Assembly (NCBI RefSeq): GCF_050947875.1
Contig: NC_134568.1
Location: forward strand, 212,231,632-212,295,631
Length of the DNA stretch: 64,000 nucleotides
Direction: 5' to 3'
Source: Dermacentor variabilis
Taxonomy: Eukaryota > Arthropoda > Arachnida > Ixodida > Ixodidae
Shown: positions 1 to 12,062 of the stretch, one piece after another
Position numbering within the stretch: position 1 is the first letter of the stretch
Layout: every line of letters starts with the position of its first letter
The notes under the pieces: generated by a model
What the model was told of the DNA's origin: nothing
Databases searched by the model: none
What the model saw: the letters and a program-made list of their open reading frames with translations, nothing else
Made by a program: the position numbers and the translations under genes

Positions 1-3000
1 ACAAGCTCTCTTGATGATATGATTACTCGCGTCTGAGTGGGCCTCTTGGGTGCCTGTAATCGCCAAATAACTTGCTTCAGTCTCTGTAGCGGTTGCGCGT
101 GCTCCATTCGTACAGCTTTCCAGAAAACGAAACCATCAGGTTTACAACTCCTTCACTCAGTAATGAAAAAATATCAGAATTCTGTCAATTGCTGTAGAAT
201 TTATAGTGATAGTGATAACAGAAAGAAAACGGACAAAATACATGTGTTACACATGGCTCTCAGATATACCACTAATTTGTTAGTATAACTTTTGCAAGAC
301 CCTTGTAAACAATGTAACAAATTCATGTAAGATATGAATTGATATATCACATTTGTCCGCTTTGGATGCTATAACGGATGCAGTTTACAGAACGGCGACA
401 TCGGTTCTTGGTGAGGAGCTACGATTTTCTAAACTTCGTGCTTCTATTTCTTTCAGTCTTCCCATTTCCTTACAATTCCTTCTTAAAAATTCATACGTTC
501 AGTCAAGATTCCGCTTCCAACAGTCACTAGAATTTAACGTTTTCTCTCAAGTGCAACAAATTTCATTAAAATCAGTCCAATGGTTATCTCATAAATGCGT
601 TTTTGTGTTTTACATGTATTTGAAGAGGCAGCATCGGAATTGGGCCCGAGCTAAAGTTTCCTCTTCAAGGTTTTCTGCCGTTTCCTTCAATGCGAGTCCG
701 TTATATAGGGCAAGCGGAGGTGCTGTTGAGGTTTCGTGCAAGCCATTGAACGTGTGCGTTTTCTTCGGTGGAGCGCGTGGCGTCCAAGTTGAACCAGTTT
801 TTGCGCTTTGTGTCGCACCGTTGGTGACGCGAACAACGTTGTCTTTATACAGCGATTTAGTTGCGTGCTACTGGCAGATCTTCAAGTGTACTGGCCTCAG
901 TGATCGCGCTGTGCATAATCTCGTTTGCGTGCGCAGTTTCTTAATCTTTCTTTCTTATGTCTTCGTATAACAGGCCGGACGCTGGTCTCGCTGACCTATA
1001 GCTCCCCTACCTTTCTTTGCTATCTCTCTTATGTCACCATTTTCACGCACACTGGAAAAAGATCAGTCAGCCTTCGATTCGATCGCGGATTAGAGAGGCA
1101 TATGACAACGCCTTGCCTATTAAAAACATTTTTTTTCCGCTGTACGGTTGCCGTCTTCGTCACGCGCACGCTGAAATGAACGCGCGCAGTCACATCTTCG
1201 CGCGCGTAGACACACTCCAAGAGCTTGAAGTGGTGCCGAAGGTACCCGAATAGGGATAAGAAGGATCGCGCCCATGAATTGCACATTTTTACTCAGAAGG
1301 CGTGCTGTGCTCATGCTTGGGGCGTTCCGTGCACTGCCGTGGTTGTGCATCAATGAGTATATACACCACGCGGCCTGATTTCCGCAATATCGGTGCAGCG
1401 GAATGCTCGCAGGTCTCAACCTTCGTACTTGTATCATAAGGTTGGACATGCACACGCACGACTATTGGTTAACTTTTACGTCCCACACTGCGTATACGCT
1501 TTGAGGAATGTATTTATGTGTCCACAGCCGTTAACGATCATGGCAATCGATCACAATTACCCTCAATTATTGCTAATAAAAGCCGTTTTATCTTTGTACC
1601 TTTCAGTGCCCCAGGGCGTAGTGCATAAAGTCGGATTTTATTTTCTGGTCAACCCCCGTACCTTTCGTCTCTCTTGAGGAACGCAGTAGTAGAGGCCTCT
1701 GGATTAGTGTACCACTCCAATTTGCAGGAGCGTTTTCAATCCGCCCCCATCGCATAGTGGCCGCTGCCGTCGGTAATTGAATTCACGAATCGAATCCGCA
1801 GCCTCCAGAATCACCACTGCGGGCTTATCATGCATAGGCTTATTTCTCGTGAGTAGCGCTACACTGAAATGTGTGGCACGGCCGGGAGCGTTTCGTGTGG
1901 CGCGTATTGTTTTGAAAGACTGCTCGTGTTTTAAGCCCTACACCGATATGTCTCTCGGAGCTCGTGTCGGGCTGTTCGTTATTGGGGCGCTTAACCTAAG
2001 GCATTGGCATCGTTCGCCGGGACGAAGTGCGGCGTTCCTGCCGCCGTATAGCAATGCTGGCGGTTGCCGCTTTGAGCGCCGCGCTTGCCTATGTGTACGC
2101 GTGTTTTTCTCGACATGCGGTCCTGCTGCTCGAGCGGCGTGGCTAATCGCGTAAGTGGATCGTTCGACCTTGCTTGTTGCTGCGGCACATCCTGCTCCGT
2201 CGATGTCCGTGGGGCGCCGCACTGGCAACTTCTTCCTGTAGGCTGATCTTCGGGAGACGATGCAAGGAGCGGTTCCGTTCAGCGGAATGGGCACCCAGCT
2301 CAGCCCGCGCTGGAGACCAGCGCTAAGCGCGGTGTCTTCGTCGCCGAGGAGGAAGTGAGATGTAGCGCAGAATCGGCAAAAACGCGGAGCCCACCGAGCC
2401 AATGACCCGTCTAACGCCCTCCCGCCTGGCTGCCGCTGCGTAAGCAGGGCCCTCGTGGCGGTGCTGCTGGTGGTGCTGGTCGCGGCGGGCGCGTGACCAG
2501 GGCGTCTCGGCGCGTCGCAGGCCGGACGCGTACGCCCGCTCCTTTGGCTGGTTGCCTCCTGTTTTTTCGCGCTCCATTTCGGCCCGCGTGCCTTTCCTGT
2601 GGGTATAGTCTCTCTCCGGCGTGGTCCTGCTCGGGCTTTTGAGCCGGCTCACACGCCTTCTCGCCTGCGCGATTTGGCGGCATGTTACGCTGTGCTTTTT
2701 ATTTCCCCTCTCGGTTTAGGCCTTTGTTTCTCCGTGGCGTAATTTGTGCCGTTTTGCACGCTCTATTTGTCCGCACGATCTTGTATCCGCGTTGCGACCG
2801 TTCTTTTTTTTTTCTTTCTTTTTTTTAAAATCCTGAAGGGGCGCCGTTCAGGCTACGTTGTTGTGCGTCGCACTTGAGTAAATACTGTGAGCACTCGTTT
2901 AAAATCACTTAGGCCTAATCACTTCTAGGCGGAAATCTACTGAAGATGTCGTAAAAATCCGCCACGAGAAAGCGGAATATTTGGTGCGCAGTATACCTCA

Positions 3001-3703
3001 GCCCTGGACGTTTGAGGCTGCATGTCTTCGTGCGGCCACAGAAGTTCGACGAAGACACCCGCGGAAGCGCAAGAAACGAAACTGCACCCTCACCGGAGTG
3101 GCTGCCTGGTCAGCGCGCTGTGCTCGCACTTTACGAAAGAAACAGACTACTGAGACCCCATCCCATCCCTCGTTTGTCTCGCGTGCGCTCTGGTGGCATT
3201 AAGATTTGGAATTTAAGCATCCATGAGGTGAAAATGTTTGGGCGCCTGCAAATGTGTATGGATATATACGTAGCCCTTTCGTTACTCAGCACGTGTTCTC
3301 ACCGAATGCGGAAGCGCCTGCTTCCGGCTGTACTCCGGTTCGCTGCTGGCGACGACCGATACGCCATGGCGATAAGGACGCGTTAGCTTCGCGCCGAATA
3401 AATGCGTATAGTCGTTATGCAGTTTTGCAGTTTTAAGATTTCTCGCATGCAGCGGTTTTCACGAAGCGGCCGCGTTCGAAGAGACGTGTCACATGTATGC
3501 ATGCATTCCTTTAAAACTTCTCGCAAGTACATTTGCGGCACTGTTCTCAAGACAGCTGCCGTGGACGGGGTGGTGAGGCAACAGGAGCGCTATGTACAAA
3601 ACAGTTATCATTTTCACTGCGAAGCTACTGCTATCCCCCGCTTTGCGGGTGTTGGCTGTATACGTGCCGTTTGTGCATGCTCAAGGGTGCCATATGCCAG
3701 TGC
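1..3703. other. Non-coding stretch, no gene recognised
   Basis: I see no protein family, splice-supported exon or repeat end here that I can name. Open frames are short and lack real start context. The stretch from about 1990 to 2690 is CpG-rich, and a pyrimidine-rich run lies near 2803-2826. This is consistent with intergenic or intronic DNA. Confidence 0.5.
1990..2690. other. CpG-rich segment, possible promoter or 5' exon region
   Basis: Base composition shifts to GC- and CpG-rich compared with both flanks. Several overlapping open frames run on the minus strand (for example 2323-2652 and 2411-2683), as expected from a stop-poor GC-rich sequence. Their translations are Arg/Ala/Pro-rich and match no family I know. 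A CpG island with a 5' exon is possible, but no splice or start signal decides it. Confidence 0.25.
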
Positions 3704-4442
3704 TGTTAGGATTGGGGGCTCAATCCCATCGCTCGTAATCAGTTGTCCAGATTGGAGTCCGGCATGAATTAGAAGGTAGCTGGCCCATGCCGTCGTCCAA
3801 CTTATCCACGCTGAGGACGTTGATGAAGGGAAGGACTGCTTCTCATCGAGAACGAGGAAATATGGGTTTATTTACAGTATCTACATCAGTCTAGCATGAC
3901 TGCTTGAGAAAGTGCATCAGTCTAACATGACTGCTTGAGAGAGTGCACTGAGCAGCCGTACAACAGCGGTTTATAAACACTTGGTCCCACCCTCGATCCC
4001 AAGGTGACGGAAACGTTCGTCCAGACATCGTAAACAAGCCGCCTCTCCGCGGGACGGCTTACACACACGCACTGACACACACACTTCTTTGCGCGAGGTT
4101 TACGGTCCGGAGCCGACGTCAAACTTCGTAGAACTCGGTGCTTACGTCAGGAAAGGTGCCTTTTATTCCCCGAGCTGACCCCTGCAGCGTGGCCGGGTGC
4201 CCATTCTCTTGCGTCTTGGACGGCGCATGGGAAGGAGCCTCGAACTACGTTCCCGCGAGCACTCCCCCGCTCGCGGCAGACCAGGGCGGCGGTGGTGGGC
4301 TCAGTAACAATAGTTGGTCCGCTGATCGCATTCAGTGAAAACGGCGACGAGGTTAGAGCGTAACGGTGGCGTTCCAAGAAAGTTGACGCCGCTGTCGCAA
4401 CTGGCTGGCAAAACTCGCACCTCAGCTGGGCCGTTCTTAACA
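3704..4442 (-). mobile_element. Solo LTR, family S, copy A
   Basis: The segment begins TGTTAGG and ends TTAACA, so it has the TG...CA ends of an LTR with short inverted tips. It is flanked by the direct repeat GTGC (3700-3703 and 4443-4446), a 4-bp target duplication. Three related copies occur at 18599, 29160 and 37688. Read on the minus strand it has the LTR order TATA box (TTTATAAA at 3970-3977), then a 31-bp unit present twice (3884-3914 and 3915-3945), then AATAAA (3867-3872 on the complement). No internal retrotransposon domain lies beside it, so it is a solo LTR left by LTR-LTR recombination. The superfamily (Gypsy or BEL) cannot be told from an LTR alone; the 4-bp duplication favours Gypsy. 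Confidence 0.85.
3970..3977 (-). promoter_or_regulatory. LTR TATA box, copy A
   Basis: TTTATAAA lies in the same relative place in all four copies of this LTR family and upstream (minus strand) of the AATAAA signal at 3867-3872. This is the promoter and polyadenylation layout of an LTR. Activity today is unknown. Confidence 0.6.
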
Positions 4443-5788
4443 GTGCCCATTCTTGATCAATCCCCCGCAATGCTGCTGCGACACAAGTGGTGCAAACGCT
4501 TCCCGTGTGTTTAGACATGTGTCCCACTTCTCTTTGTGCCATGCACACCTCGTCGACATTCTCCCCCTCCACAAGCATCGCTTTCCTGCTCGTCATGCGC
4601 GCTTAACAGCTTCGGCGGATGAGGCCGTGCTAGCAGTGCTAAATGCTACTGCCGCTATACCTTGCTCGCTCCGACGGGCTTTTCACACTGAAATACCTTC
4701 TCAATTTGCTGGTTAAACCTGACTACTTTTGTGTGCAATATTTTCATCAACGAATGCAAGCATTTTACATACCTGGCCAACTTTCGTGATTTTATCGTAA
4801 GATTACCGATTTCAAGAGGTTGCTTACGATTGTCGTATTCACGCCAGTAATCTTACGATTTCTCATTCTGAACCCATTTATAGGGCAGAGCTGATCTCAA
4901 AACATGATTTTAGGGTGCTGTAGAGACACACGCGAGGGAGAAGCACGCAGAACGTGCCGTGTGTCTGTCTGTCATGAGTCGCTCTGTGCGTTTTTCCCTT
5001 GCGTGTCTCTCTAGCGCCCTATAATTGTTTTCCAAATAGCAACAACTTGCCCAAGAAGATTTATTAAAACTCATCTCTAATGAATACCAATGTAGTCCTC
5101 GAGCAGTTCTTTCAGAGCCTGAATTTTCGGACCCGCTCGTTTATTTGGACCTATTATCGGCCGCGATGATAAAAATTTTGGCCGCCGTTACATGAATATT
5201 TCGCTAATAAGTATCTTTGAAATTTTTTTCTTCTTAAAGGCAGACTGATTCGGCTGCGAATATGCAACGTACGCTTTCACAGTGTCTCTACAGGACAGTC
5301 AGCTGATTAAAAAAAACAATAATAAAGTCTGCGTCTTGCGTAGAAAACTATTTTAGTATTTTTCACTAAATTTTAGTATTTCTTTTTGCTTCGACGGTAG
5401 TGTTTTTTACATTTTACGGTTGGCAGGTGTGCCACGAATGACGTGTCCGCACTCAGCGTTACTAGTTCAGTGTGACCCATTTCGTGAATTTACAGGCATA
5501 TTTACTTCGGATCATGTTTAGACTCGTTTGCGATCTTTCAGGATTGCTTGAATTCACCCCGGCTCGCACAAGCTCAGATTCAATGCCACCCACTCAGACT
5601 CACACTCATGCCTACGGGGACTCACTCGCACGTGACTCTGAGTATTGTTTCATGAACAATTTCTCCGACCTCTGGCCGCTACGCAGATTTTTGCTGTGCG
5701 TAATTCGATAACTTGCGTGTAAGAAAAAGCTTTGCGGACAAACGACTCGTTGTTCCCGCCATGGTAGCTTAGTGGCCATGACATAGCG
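4443..5788. other. Non-coding stretch
   Basis: No gene is recognised. The part from 4720 to 5460 is AT-rich and contains the foldback at 4898-5035. The remainder shows only short chance open frames. Confidence 0.5.
4898..5035. repeat. Small foldback repeat (hairpin MITE-like)
   Basis: Two imperfect arms of about 50 bases face each other: the left runs from the TTTTAGGG region through GAGACACACGCGAGGG, and the right is its near complement (CCCTTGCGTGTCTCTC, then CGCCCTATAAT). The spacer is about 30 bases. The form suits a short foldback transposon relic, but no target duplication was found. Confidence 0.5.
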
Positions 5789-6014
5789 ACCCGCCGTGGT
5801 TGGTTAGTGGCTTTGGTGTTACGCTGCTGAGCACGAGGTCGCGGATTCGACCCCGCCGCATTTCGATGGAGCGAAATGAAAAAAAAAAAAAAATGTGCGT
5901 GTGCTTGATTTAGGTGCACGCTGAAGCACCGCAGGTGGTCAAAAGTAATCTGAGTCCCCCACTAGCGTGACTCATAATTAGAGCGTAGTTTCGGCAAGTA
6001 AAACCCGCAAAATT
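5789..6014 (+). mobile_element. tRNA-derived SINE (Ruka-like)
   Basis: It starts with a tRNA-like head, CCGCCGTGG then the B-box-like GAGGTCGCGGATTCGA, followed by the body shared with the other copies: GCATTTCGATGG, AGGTGCACG, a CCCCACTA block and the tail GGCAAGTAAAACCC. An A-run near 5880 interrupts the body, and the B-box region carries a deletion. Sister copies lie at 7337, 10762, 28275, 56369, 62867 and 63206. The family name rests on my memory of the tick SINE and was not searched. Confidence 0.8.
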
Positions 6015-6104
6015 TGGTCATTTAAGCTTTAATATGACTCTTAATATTTTGTTTACGTCGGGATACGTCGATTTCGCGCCGCCCTTCTTAACTGCACTTG
6101 TTGG

Positions 6105-6565
6105 ATCATCATCATCATCATCATCAGCCTGGTTACGCCCACTGCAGGGCAAAGGCCTCTCCCATACTTCTCCAACAACCCCGGTCATGTACTAATTGTG
6201 GCCATGTCGTCCCTCCAAACTTCTTAACCTCATCCGCTCACCTAACTTTCTGCCGCCCCCTGCTACGCTTCCCTTCCCTTGGAATCCAGTCCGTAACCCT
6301 TAATGACCATCGGTTATCTTCCCTCCTCATTACATGTCTTGCCCATGCCCATTTCTTTTTCTTGATTCAACTAAGATGTCATTAACTCGCGTTTATTCCC
6401 TCACCCAATCTGCTCTTTTCTTATCACTTAACGTTACACCTATCGTTCTTCTTTCCATAGCTCGTTGCGTCATCCTCAATTAGAGTAGAACCCTTTTCGT
6501 AAGCCTCCAGGTTTCTGCCCCGTAGGTGAGTACTAGTAAGACACAGCTATATGTTGGCTCATATG
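6105..6565 (-). mobile_element. RTE-clade LINE, 3' end with (GAT)n tail
   Basis: On the minus strand this reads as the C-terminal end of an RTE-type non-LTR retrotransposon protein, about 90% alike by eye to the copy at 27250-27464. Shared peptide blocks include RREDNRWSL, WIPREGKRSRGR and EAFALQWA, followed by the same 3' sequence. It ends in a GAT microsatellite (about 6105-6128), the tandem-repeat type of tail known for RTE elements. The upstream part contains in-frame stops, so this is a 5'-truncated dead copy. The chance plus-strand His run at its start is only the tail read backwards. Confidence 0.75.
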
Positions 6566-7336
6566 TTGGCTCATATGCTCCTCGTAATCGCCAACTGGGT
6601 GAGATAGTGTTGATAGACTGTAGCATTGTGTCGCCTATGCGCTTACGTATATGTGTGCAGCATTAACGCACGGTGCGGTAATTTGCGCAAAGCTGAAGAC
6701 GTGTAAGCAAGTTGGACAGCTGGACTATTTTGAAATAGTTCATGCTTGGAAATACAGCGTGAAAACGGAACTGCGCGACGAAATAGGGAACGGGGATGGG
6801 CATCATCCCGTTTTCTCCTTTGTCCACCTGGCCCTGTTTTCGCGCAGTATTTTCAAGCCTGAAGGCTCGCACTTAGTGCCTCGAATCCGTATTCCACAGT
6901 TGTAGCTAACATATGCTTCTATATACTTGTGAATTTTATTTGCCTGGTAAGGTGGCGTCCCGCAAGTGACAGTAAGTTACCGCATAGTAAGCCCTTAGAG
7001 TGGGAGAGGAGGGGCACTTTAATTTGTAACTCAACATATTGTCGCTTACCTTTAACCGGAGATAAATTACCCATCAGGAAAGTGCTTTCTGCGCGTGACC
7101 CCTTTCATCAAAGTTGGCCTCTGCTTCATTACGCAGCTGGAGCCGCACCAAGCTTTTGTTCGATTTTATGAGTGCAATATAGAGAACAGCTTTCAGCCTT
7201 CCCGTTTTGTTCAGCCGTTGATAAGCGTTTTCAGTTGATAAGCCGCGATGATCAATCCGAGGGTGGTGTTATGCGTGCTGGACCGCGCTCTGCTTGATGC
7301 GCCGATAGAAAGAAAAATATGCAAGACATTCTTGTG
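6566..7336. other. Non-coding stretch
   Basis: No gene is recognised. A short tandem duplication, built on TATGTTGGCTCA, sits at the left edge (about 6550-6578). Confidence 0.5.
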
Positions 7337-7568
7337 TATCCGCCGCGGTTTCTTAGTGGCTACGGTGTTGGACTGCTAAGCGCGAGGTCGCGGGATCGAA
7401 TCCCGGCCGCGGCGGCCGCATTTCGATGGGGGAGAAATGCGAAAACACCAGTTTACTTAGATTTAGATGTACTTTAAAGAACCCCAGGCGATCCAAATTT
7501 CAGGAGTACCCCACTACGGCGTGCCTCATAATCAGATGGGAGTTTTGGCGCGTAAAACCCCATTATTG
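7337..7568 (+). mobile_element. tRNA-derived SINE (Ruka-like)
   Basis: This is a full-length-looking copy. The head is CCGCCGCGGTTTCTTAGTGG, followed by the B-box region GGTCGCGGGATCGAATCCC, the CGGCCGCATTTCGATGG block, the AAAGAACCCCAGG block and CTACGGCGTGCCTCATAATC, and the tail ends at GTAAAACCCCATTATTG. It agrees closely with the copy at 63206. Confidence 0.85.
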
Positions 7569-8003
7569 AAGTTTGTCATTTCTCCGATTTGAAGAATTCG
7601 GTGATATCTATTTATGCATTCACATTGAAACCACCCGCGCAGGGACAAGAGCGCCCAAGGACTGCTTTCACTCACGTTTGTTCATCTAAATTCTGGCCTT
7701 GAACACTAGCGGAGACAACTGGGATACCGAGCACTGCGCTTCGCCTTATTCCCGCGAAGCTTTGTTTCGGTTTTGTTTCCATAATACTGTCCAGGGAATG
7801 CCATGTGTCACAATAAAGCCGTAATATTTTAGACTAGCAGTCAAATCAAACTCTTTCAGCAGTATTGCTTACAAAAAAAAAAAAAAAAAACCGCTTGTTG
7901 TTGAACATGCAGCTTCCTTTTTCAGTACCGTTTTCGTATTGGGCCATCATTGCTAAATAGACTTCTTTCTGTTTGTGTACGTGCATGCGCTTTCGTACAT
8001 ACA
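7569..8003. other. Non-coding stretch
   Basis: No gene is recognised. There is an A-run of about 18 at 7873-7890, which may be an old retroposon tail, but nothing recognisable precedes it. Confidence 0.5.
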
Positions 8004-8542
8004 CAGTCGACTCTTTCCGGCCCTTGCGGGACCGCTAGTTCTTCACAAATTATCCGAAAGGTCGAATTAACGAAACAGCGGAGAAATGAAAGAATTCAAG
8101 CGGTTTTTATTCCTTGGAGTAGTCTGCCGTCACTGACAGACTATTTGAGTAGAGCATTACAATAAGTACACACGCCGTCGTAGGTGAGTGGCTCACAAAC
8201 CTAAGCGCTTTTCTCGGCGCTGACAAAATCGTCAGAAGAGATATCGCCTAAGGCACAGCGTATCTTCGTCATCACAGCAGGACAGATTGTTACCGTCACT
8301 GTCGTCTGCCAAGGAACTAGTAGCGCCATCTGCTGAATTATTTGTTTTCAAGATTTCAGTAACTGCAGCGCGCTTGCGGAGGATGGGGAATCGAATAAAC
8401 CGAAATCTGGGACGTGCTTTCTTGTTAGAATTAAACGAATGTTGCTGCCATAGCACCGTGTGGTTTCTCGCAGGAGCACTGCAGTGCGTTCGGATTAAAC
8501 GAAAGTCTAATTAACCGAGGTCAAACTAACGGGAGTCGACTG
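8004..8542. mobile_element. Non-autonomous pogo/Tigger-like element
   Basis: The ends are perfect inverted CAGTCGACTC and GAGTCGACTG. The right flank is TA; the left flank reads TACA, so one side of a TA duplication may have changed. Subterminal parts share TTAACGAA- and TTAACCGAGG-like motifs, as in Tigger-type elements. The 539-bp interior has no intact transposase. A 74-aa minus-strand frame inside (8232-8456) has an acidic end that could be a transposase relic, but I would not call it coding. Confidence 0.6.
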
Positions 8543-10281
8543 TATATACGCGCACATGCAGATATTTTTATTTATCTTTCTCACGCCTGAGCTAGACACT
8601 TCTGCCTCCTTTTGCAACACTCCAGCGTTGCTGAGACAGTAAGAGTGGGCAAAATGTTGCGCGTTATACTATTCCTGCATGTATTGATACCGTTTATCCT
8701 CCCCCTCTCCTCTCCTCCTCCCCTACCGAGTGCTGGAGTAAGTATGTGCGCGTCTGTCGGTGAGGTTAATAGAGGTAATAGGTAGCTGCGCAGAGGTAAC
8801 GTGGGCTGAGATGTTTTAAGTGGGTCCACTCTTTCGTCGGGACATACACTCACGCTTTTTCTGTACCGAAAACCTCTATTGTGTGAAGCTTTGTTGTGGT
8901 GAAAGAAAGCGAGGAGGAAAGAGAAAGGAAATAGAAGGAAGGCTGGCGTAACGTCCGGCGTGAGACTGTGCGCGGGTACTCCGAAGGTCGTTTCCTTGCC
9001 GTAACTCTCCCTCCTTGCTTGCGTACCTTCCTCTGTAACGTTCTTTCTCGGGGCCGTGTGGTCGTCTCCGCGGTCTGGCTGGGCAAGGCCGTCCTTTGAC
9101 TCCCGTCGCTGTTGGCCGCCGGCAGCGTTGGATTGAGCCCCGCGGTGTCGCAGTTCCTCTCTCTGCGGGCGGCGCGTGACGAGCTCGCGCCGTGACGAGC
9201 GTCTTCCGCCTTGCCGGTGGCGGCGGCGCACGCGGCGGCCGTTCCGCTCTCGTTGCATGCGGCCACGCTTTCGTCCTCGGTCGTGGCGGCGGGGGCGCGT
9301 TCCTTCTCTATTCTGCCGGCCGTGCCCTGCGCATTGTTGAATGCGTAAGCGTGCCGAGTCGCGGATGAAAAATGTATGCGCAACGCTTTGACATAATCTG
9401 TAATACTGGTCCGGCCAGTGTGTCTTCCTTTTTAATTGTTTTTGTTGGGCACTCGCTGTTTTTCCAAAAGCGAAGAAACGCCGTCATTTGGTGCTGTTGA
9501 TACGGAAGTAGTTAGGCTACTCCGTACCGTGCACAACGCGCACTGCCGAGGCTGGAAAAGTCGTGCAGGCGCGTTTAGCGCTCGCCTGTCGCCACTGCGC
9601 GCAGCTGTCAGATGCAGTGCTTCCGTTGGCAGCTTGCAGTTACTGAAATCAAACGACTTATAACGACCGTCCTTTTTCTTTCGCACATGTAGTACCTCAA
9701 GTGGAGAAATATGGGCTTTGCTACTTTGTTCGCCCGCCGTTTGTCATTCGTACTCATTGCTGCTGTTCGCTTCTCGAAGGCTGTTTCCGGTATTTTTCTT
9801 TTTAACTTTCGCTGGTATGTGCACTTGGACTTGTAATATCTTGCTGACGCAGCAGTAGTGTGTTTATTTTTGCTGCGACATGCAGTCAAGAGCCTTGAAA
9901 CGGGAGTCCATCAGTCCTGTTCCGCCGCAGTTTTGCCGCCACCTCAGCTTCACCATGTTGCGAATAAAATAATAAAATGACATCGCTTGACACCGTCTCT
10001 AAGGGGGCTAACTCGTGGCCTTGCGGCCATGTGCAGCTAGTGGACGGACACGCCGACCGCATAGCTCTCACTCGACATCCGACGCGCATGGCAGTTCATG
10101 CGGGATTTGTATAGCGTTCGCGACGCTGACTCAGAGTGGTGGCGTCCCTCTGTGTATTTCGGAGACAAGCGCTGCTTTCGCCAATGGTAGCATGCAGTTG
10201 CAGGGCTGAAGAAAAGTCGGCAGATCCCACTCGCTGTGGCAGTCGATGTTGTGCGAAGCGGTGTGCGGGAGAGCCTACGAA
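8543..10281. other. Non-coding stretch with CpG-rich centre
   Basis: About 9000-9330 is CpG- and GC-rich. Two overlapping minus-strand frames of 177 and 225 codons pass through it. Their translations are low-complexity (Arg, Ala, Thr, Glu) and resemble no family, so I leave them out as genes. A promoter or 5' exon is possible. Confidence 0.35.
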
Positions 10282-10647
<366 letters not shown>

Positions 10648-10761
10648 ACGTTCGCCAACGCCAAGAAATGCGTCGTAATTAAAAAGAATTCTGAAATTGT
10701 ACGCGTGTCAAAAACTACTACTGCAAGTTCCACGCATCTTCAAAAGCTTACGATTTCTTGA

Positions 10762-10990
10762 GCACGTGTGTTGGGATGCTAAGCGCGTGGTCGCGTTATC
10801 GAATCCTGATCGAATCCTGGCCACAGTGGCCGCATTTCGATGGGGCCGAAATGCGAAAACACCCGTGCACTTAGATTTAGGTGTACGTTAAGGAACCCCA
10901 TATGGGCCCAAATTATTGCGGAGTCCCCCACTACGGCGTGCCTCATCATCAGATCGTGGTTTTGGTGCGTAAAACCCCGTAATTAAATTT
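10762..10990 (+). mobile_element. tRNA-derived SINE (Ruka-like), decayed head
   Basis: The body is clear: GCATTTCGATGGGG, CACTTAGATTTAGGTG, CTACGGCGTGCCTCAT and GCGTAAAACCCCGTAATTAA. The tRNA-like head is shortened. Its B-box region has a short tandem duplication, with ATCGAATCCTG present twice. Confidence 0.8.
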
Positions 10991-11302
10991 TTAACTTGTG
11001 TACATGGAGAGAGAGAGAGGCGCTCAGTTTGCGCGGGAGACGAGTACACGAACAGATATAGTTGGTTCACTAACGCGCAGACTAATTCAGCCTTTTATTT
11101 ATTACGTGTACGTAGTAGAGATGTAAGGACTTGCAAAAAAGGAAGATAGAAAATTTCGGAAAAATCTGGTTTTCTTCGTTTTCTTTCTTTTATGATGATA
11201 AAATTGGAAAGAAAGAAAAAGTTTCCCCGCAGAATTATTCTGTTCCGATGCGACTCCTTTCGACATATCTGAAGGCTTGGTCAAAAGAAGGAATCTGAGA
11301 GT

Positions 11303-12062
11303 TATGGATGGTCGAATATTTTATTCGATTAACGATTAATCGTTCATCATTCTATCCTCTAATCGATTGATCACTTTCGATGCAAGGTTTTTGTCAATTA
11401 GTTGATTATACGAAATTTTTGCCGGGCACTTTTAAAAAGGTTGAAACACAGTTACCTACTAGGACCCTATTTTAATGTTTAAGAGGTGGAACCAAGTTGC
11501 AAACACAAGTCCGAAACACACTGGCTTAAGATTTTAAGCCGCATTCTCTTTTCTACAGAGCGAAGGAATGTCGATTGGCTGCAATCTTCGGGCGAAACCG
11601 ACACCTTCTTTGAATAGCCACCCAACCAGCACGTGAGAATAGACACTCGGAAGCTACGGATTTGCTGTAATCAACATGAACTGCATCGCTATGTCAAGTA
11701 CATGTTACAGACCGGCGCGAATGCTGTGCCACGTCTTCAGTGGACTGGCAGTGGCACGACGGTCTACGACTAGGATGCTATAGTATGCCTTGAATTGCGA
11801 GGACATTTCAAGCCTCCGGCTTCGGGCGGCGCGGTGGCGGGCGCGGGACGGGAAGCGCTCGGCTCGCCGTCGCTCAGGAAAGCAGTCGCACAGTCACTGC
11901 TCGTGCACCGCCATTCCAGCAAGATTTCGAAATTTTCGCGTCGCTTCTGTCACAATTCCAGAAAACGATTGATCGAACGGGTGATTAAATGAAGATTAAT
12001 CGTTGTGCGGGATACATTTAACCGGTTAATCGATTGATCATTAATCGACATTGCCAACCCCA
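11303..12062. mobile_element. Possible hAT-like non-autonomous element
   Basis: Both ends carry clustered ATTAATCG/CGATTGATC motifs in opposite orientation. The right end, read on the minus strand, begins GGGGTTGGCAATGTCGATTA, a form I associate with hAT termini. The left end (GGATGGTCGAATATT...) is only loosely similar. Eight flanking bases (ATCTGAGA and GTCTGCGA) agree at six positions. The boundaries are therefore tentative, and no transposase is visible inside. Confidence 0.35.

Noticed and set aside
4147..4596. 149-codon minus frame
   Set aside because: Inside and beyond solo LTR copy A; not conserved in the other copies.
6098..6385. Frame starting with a His run
   Set aside because: Antisense reading of an RTE LINE tail (GAT repeat).
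8581..9383. 225- and 177-codon minus frames
   Set aside because: Low-complexity, overlapping, CpG-rich; no recognisable protein.
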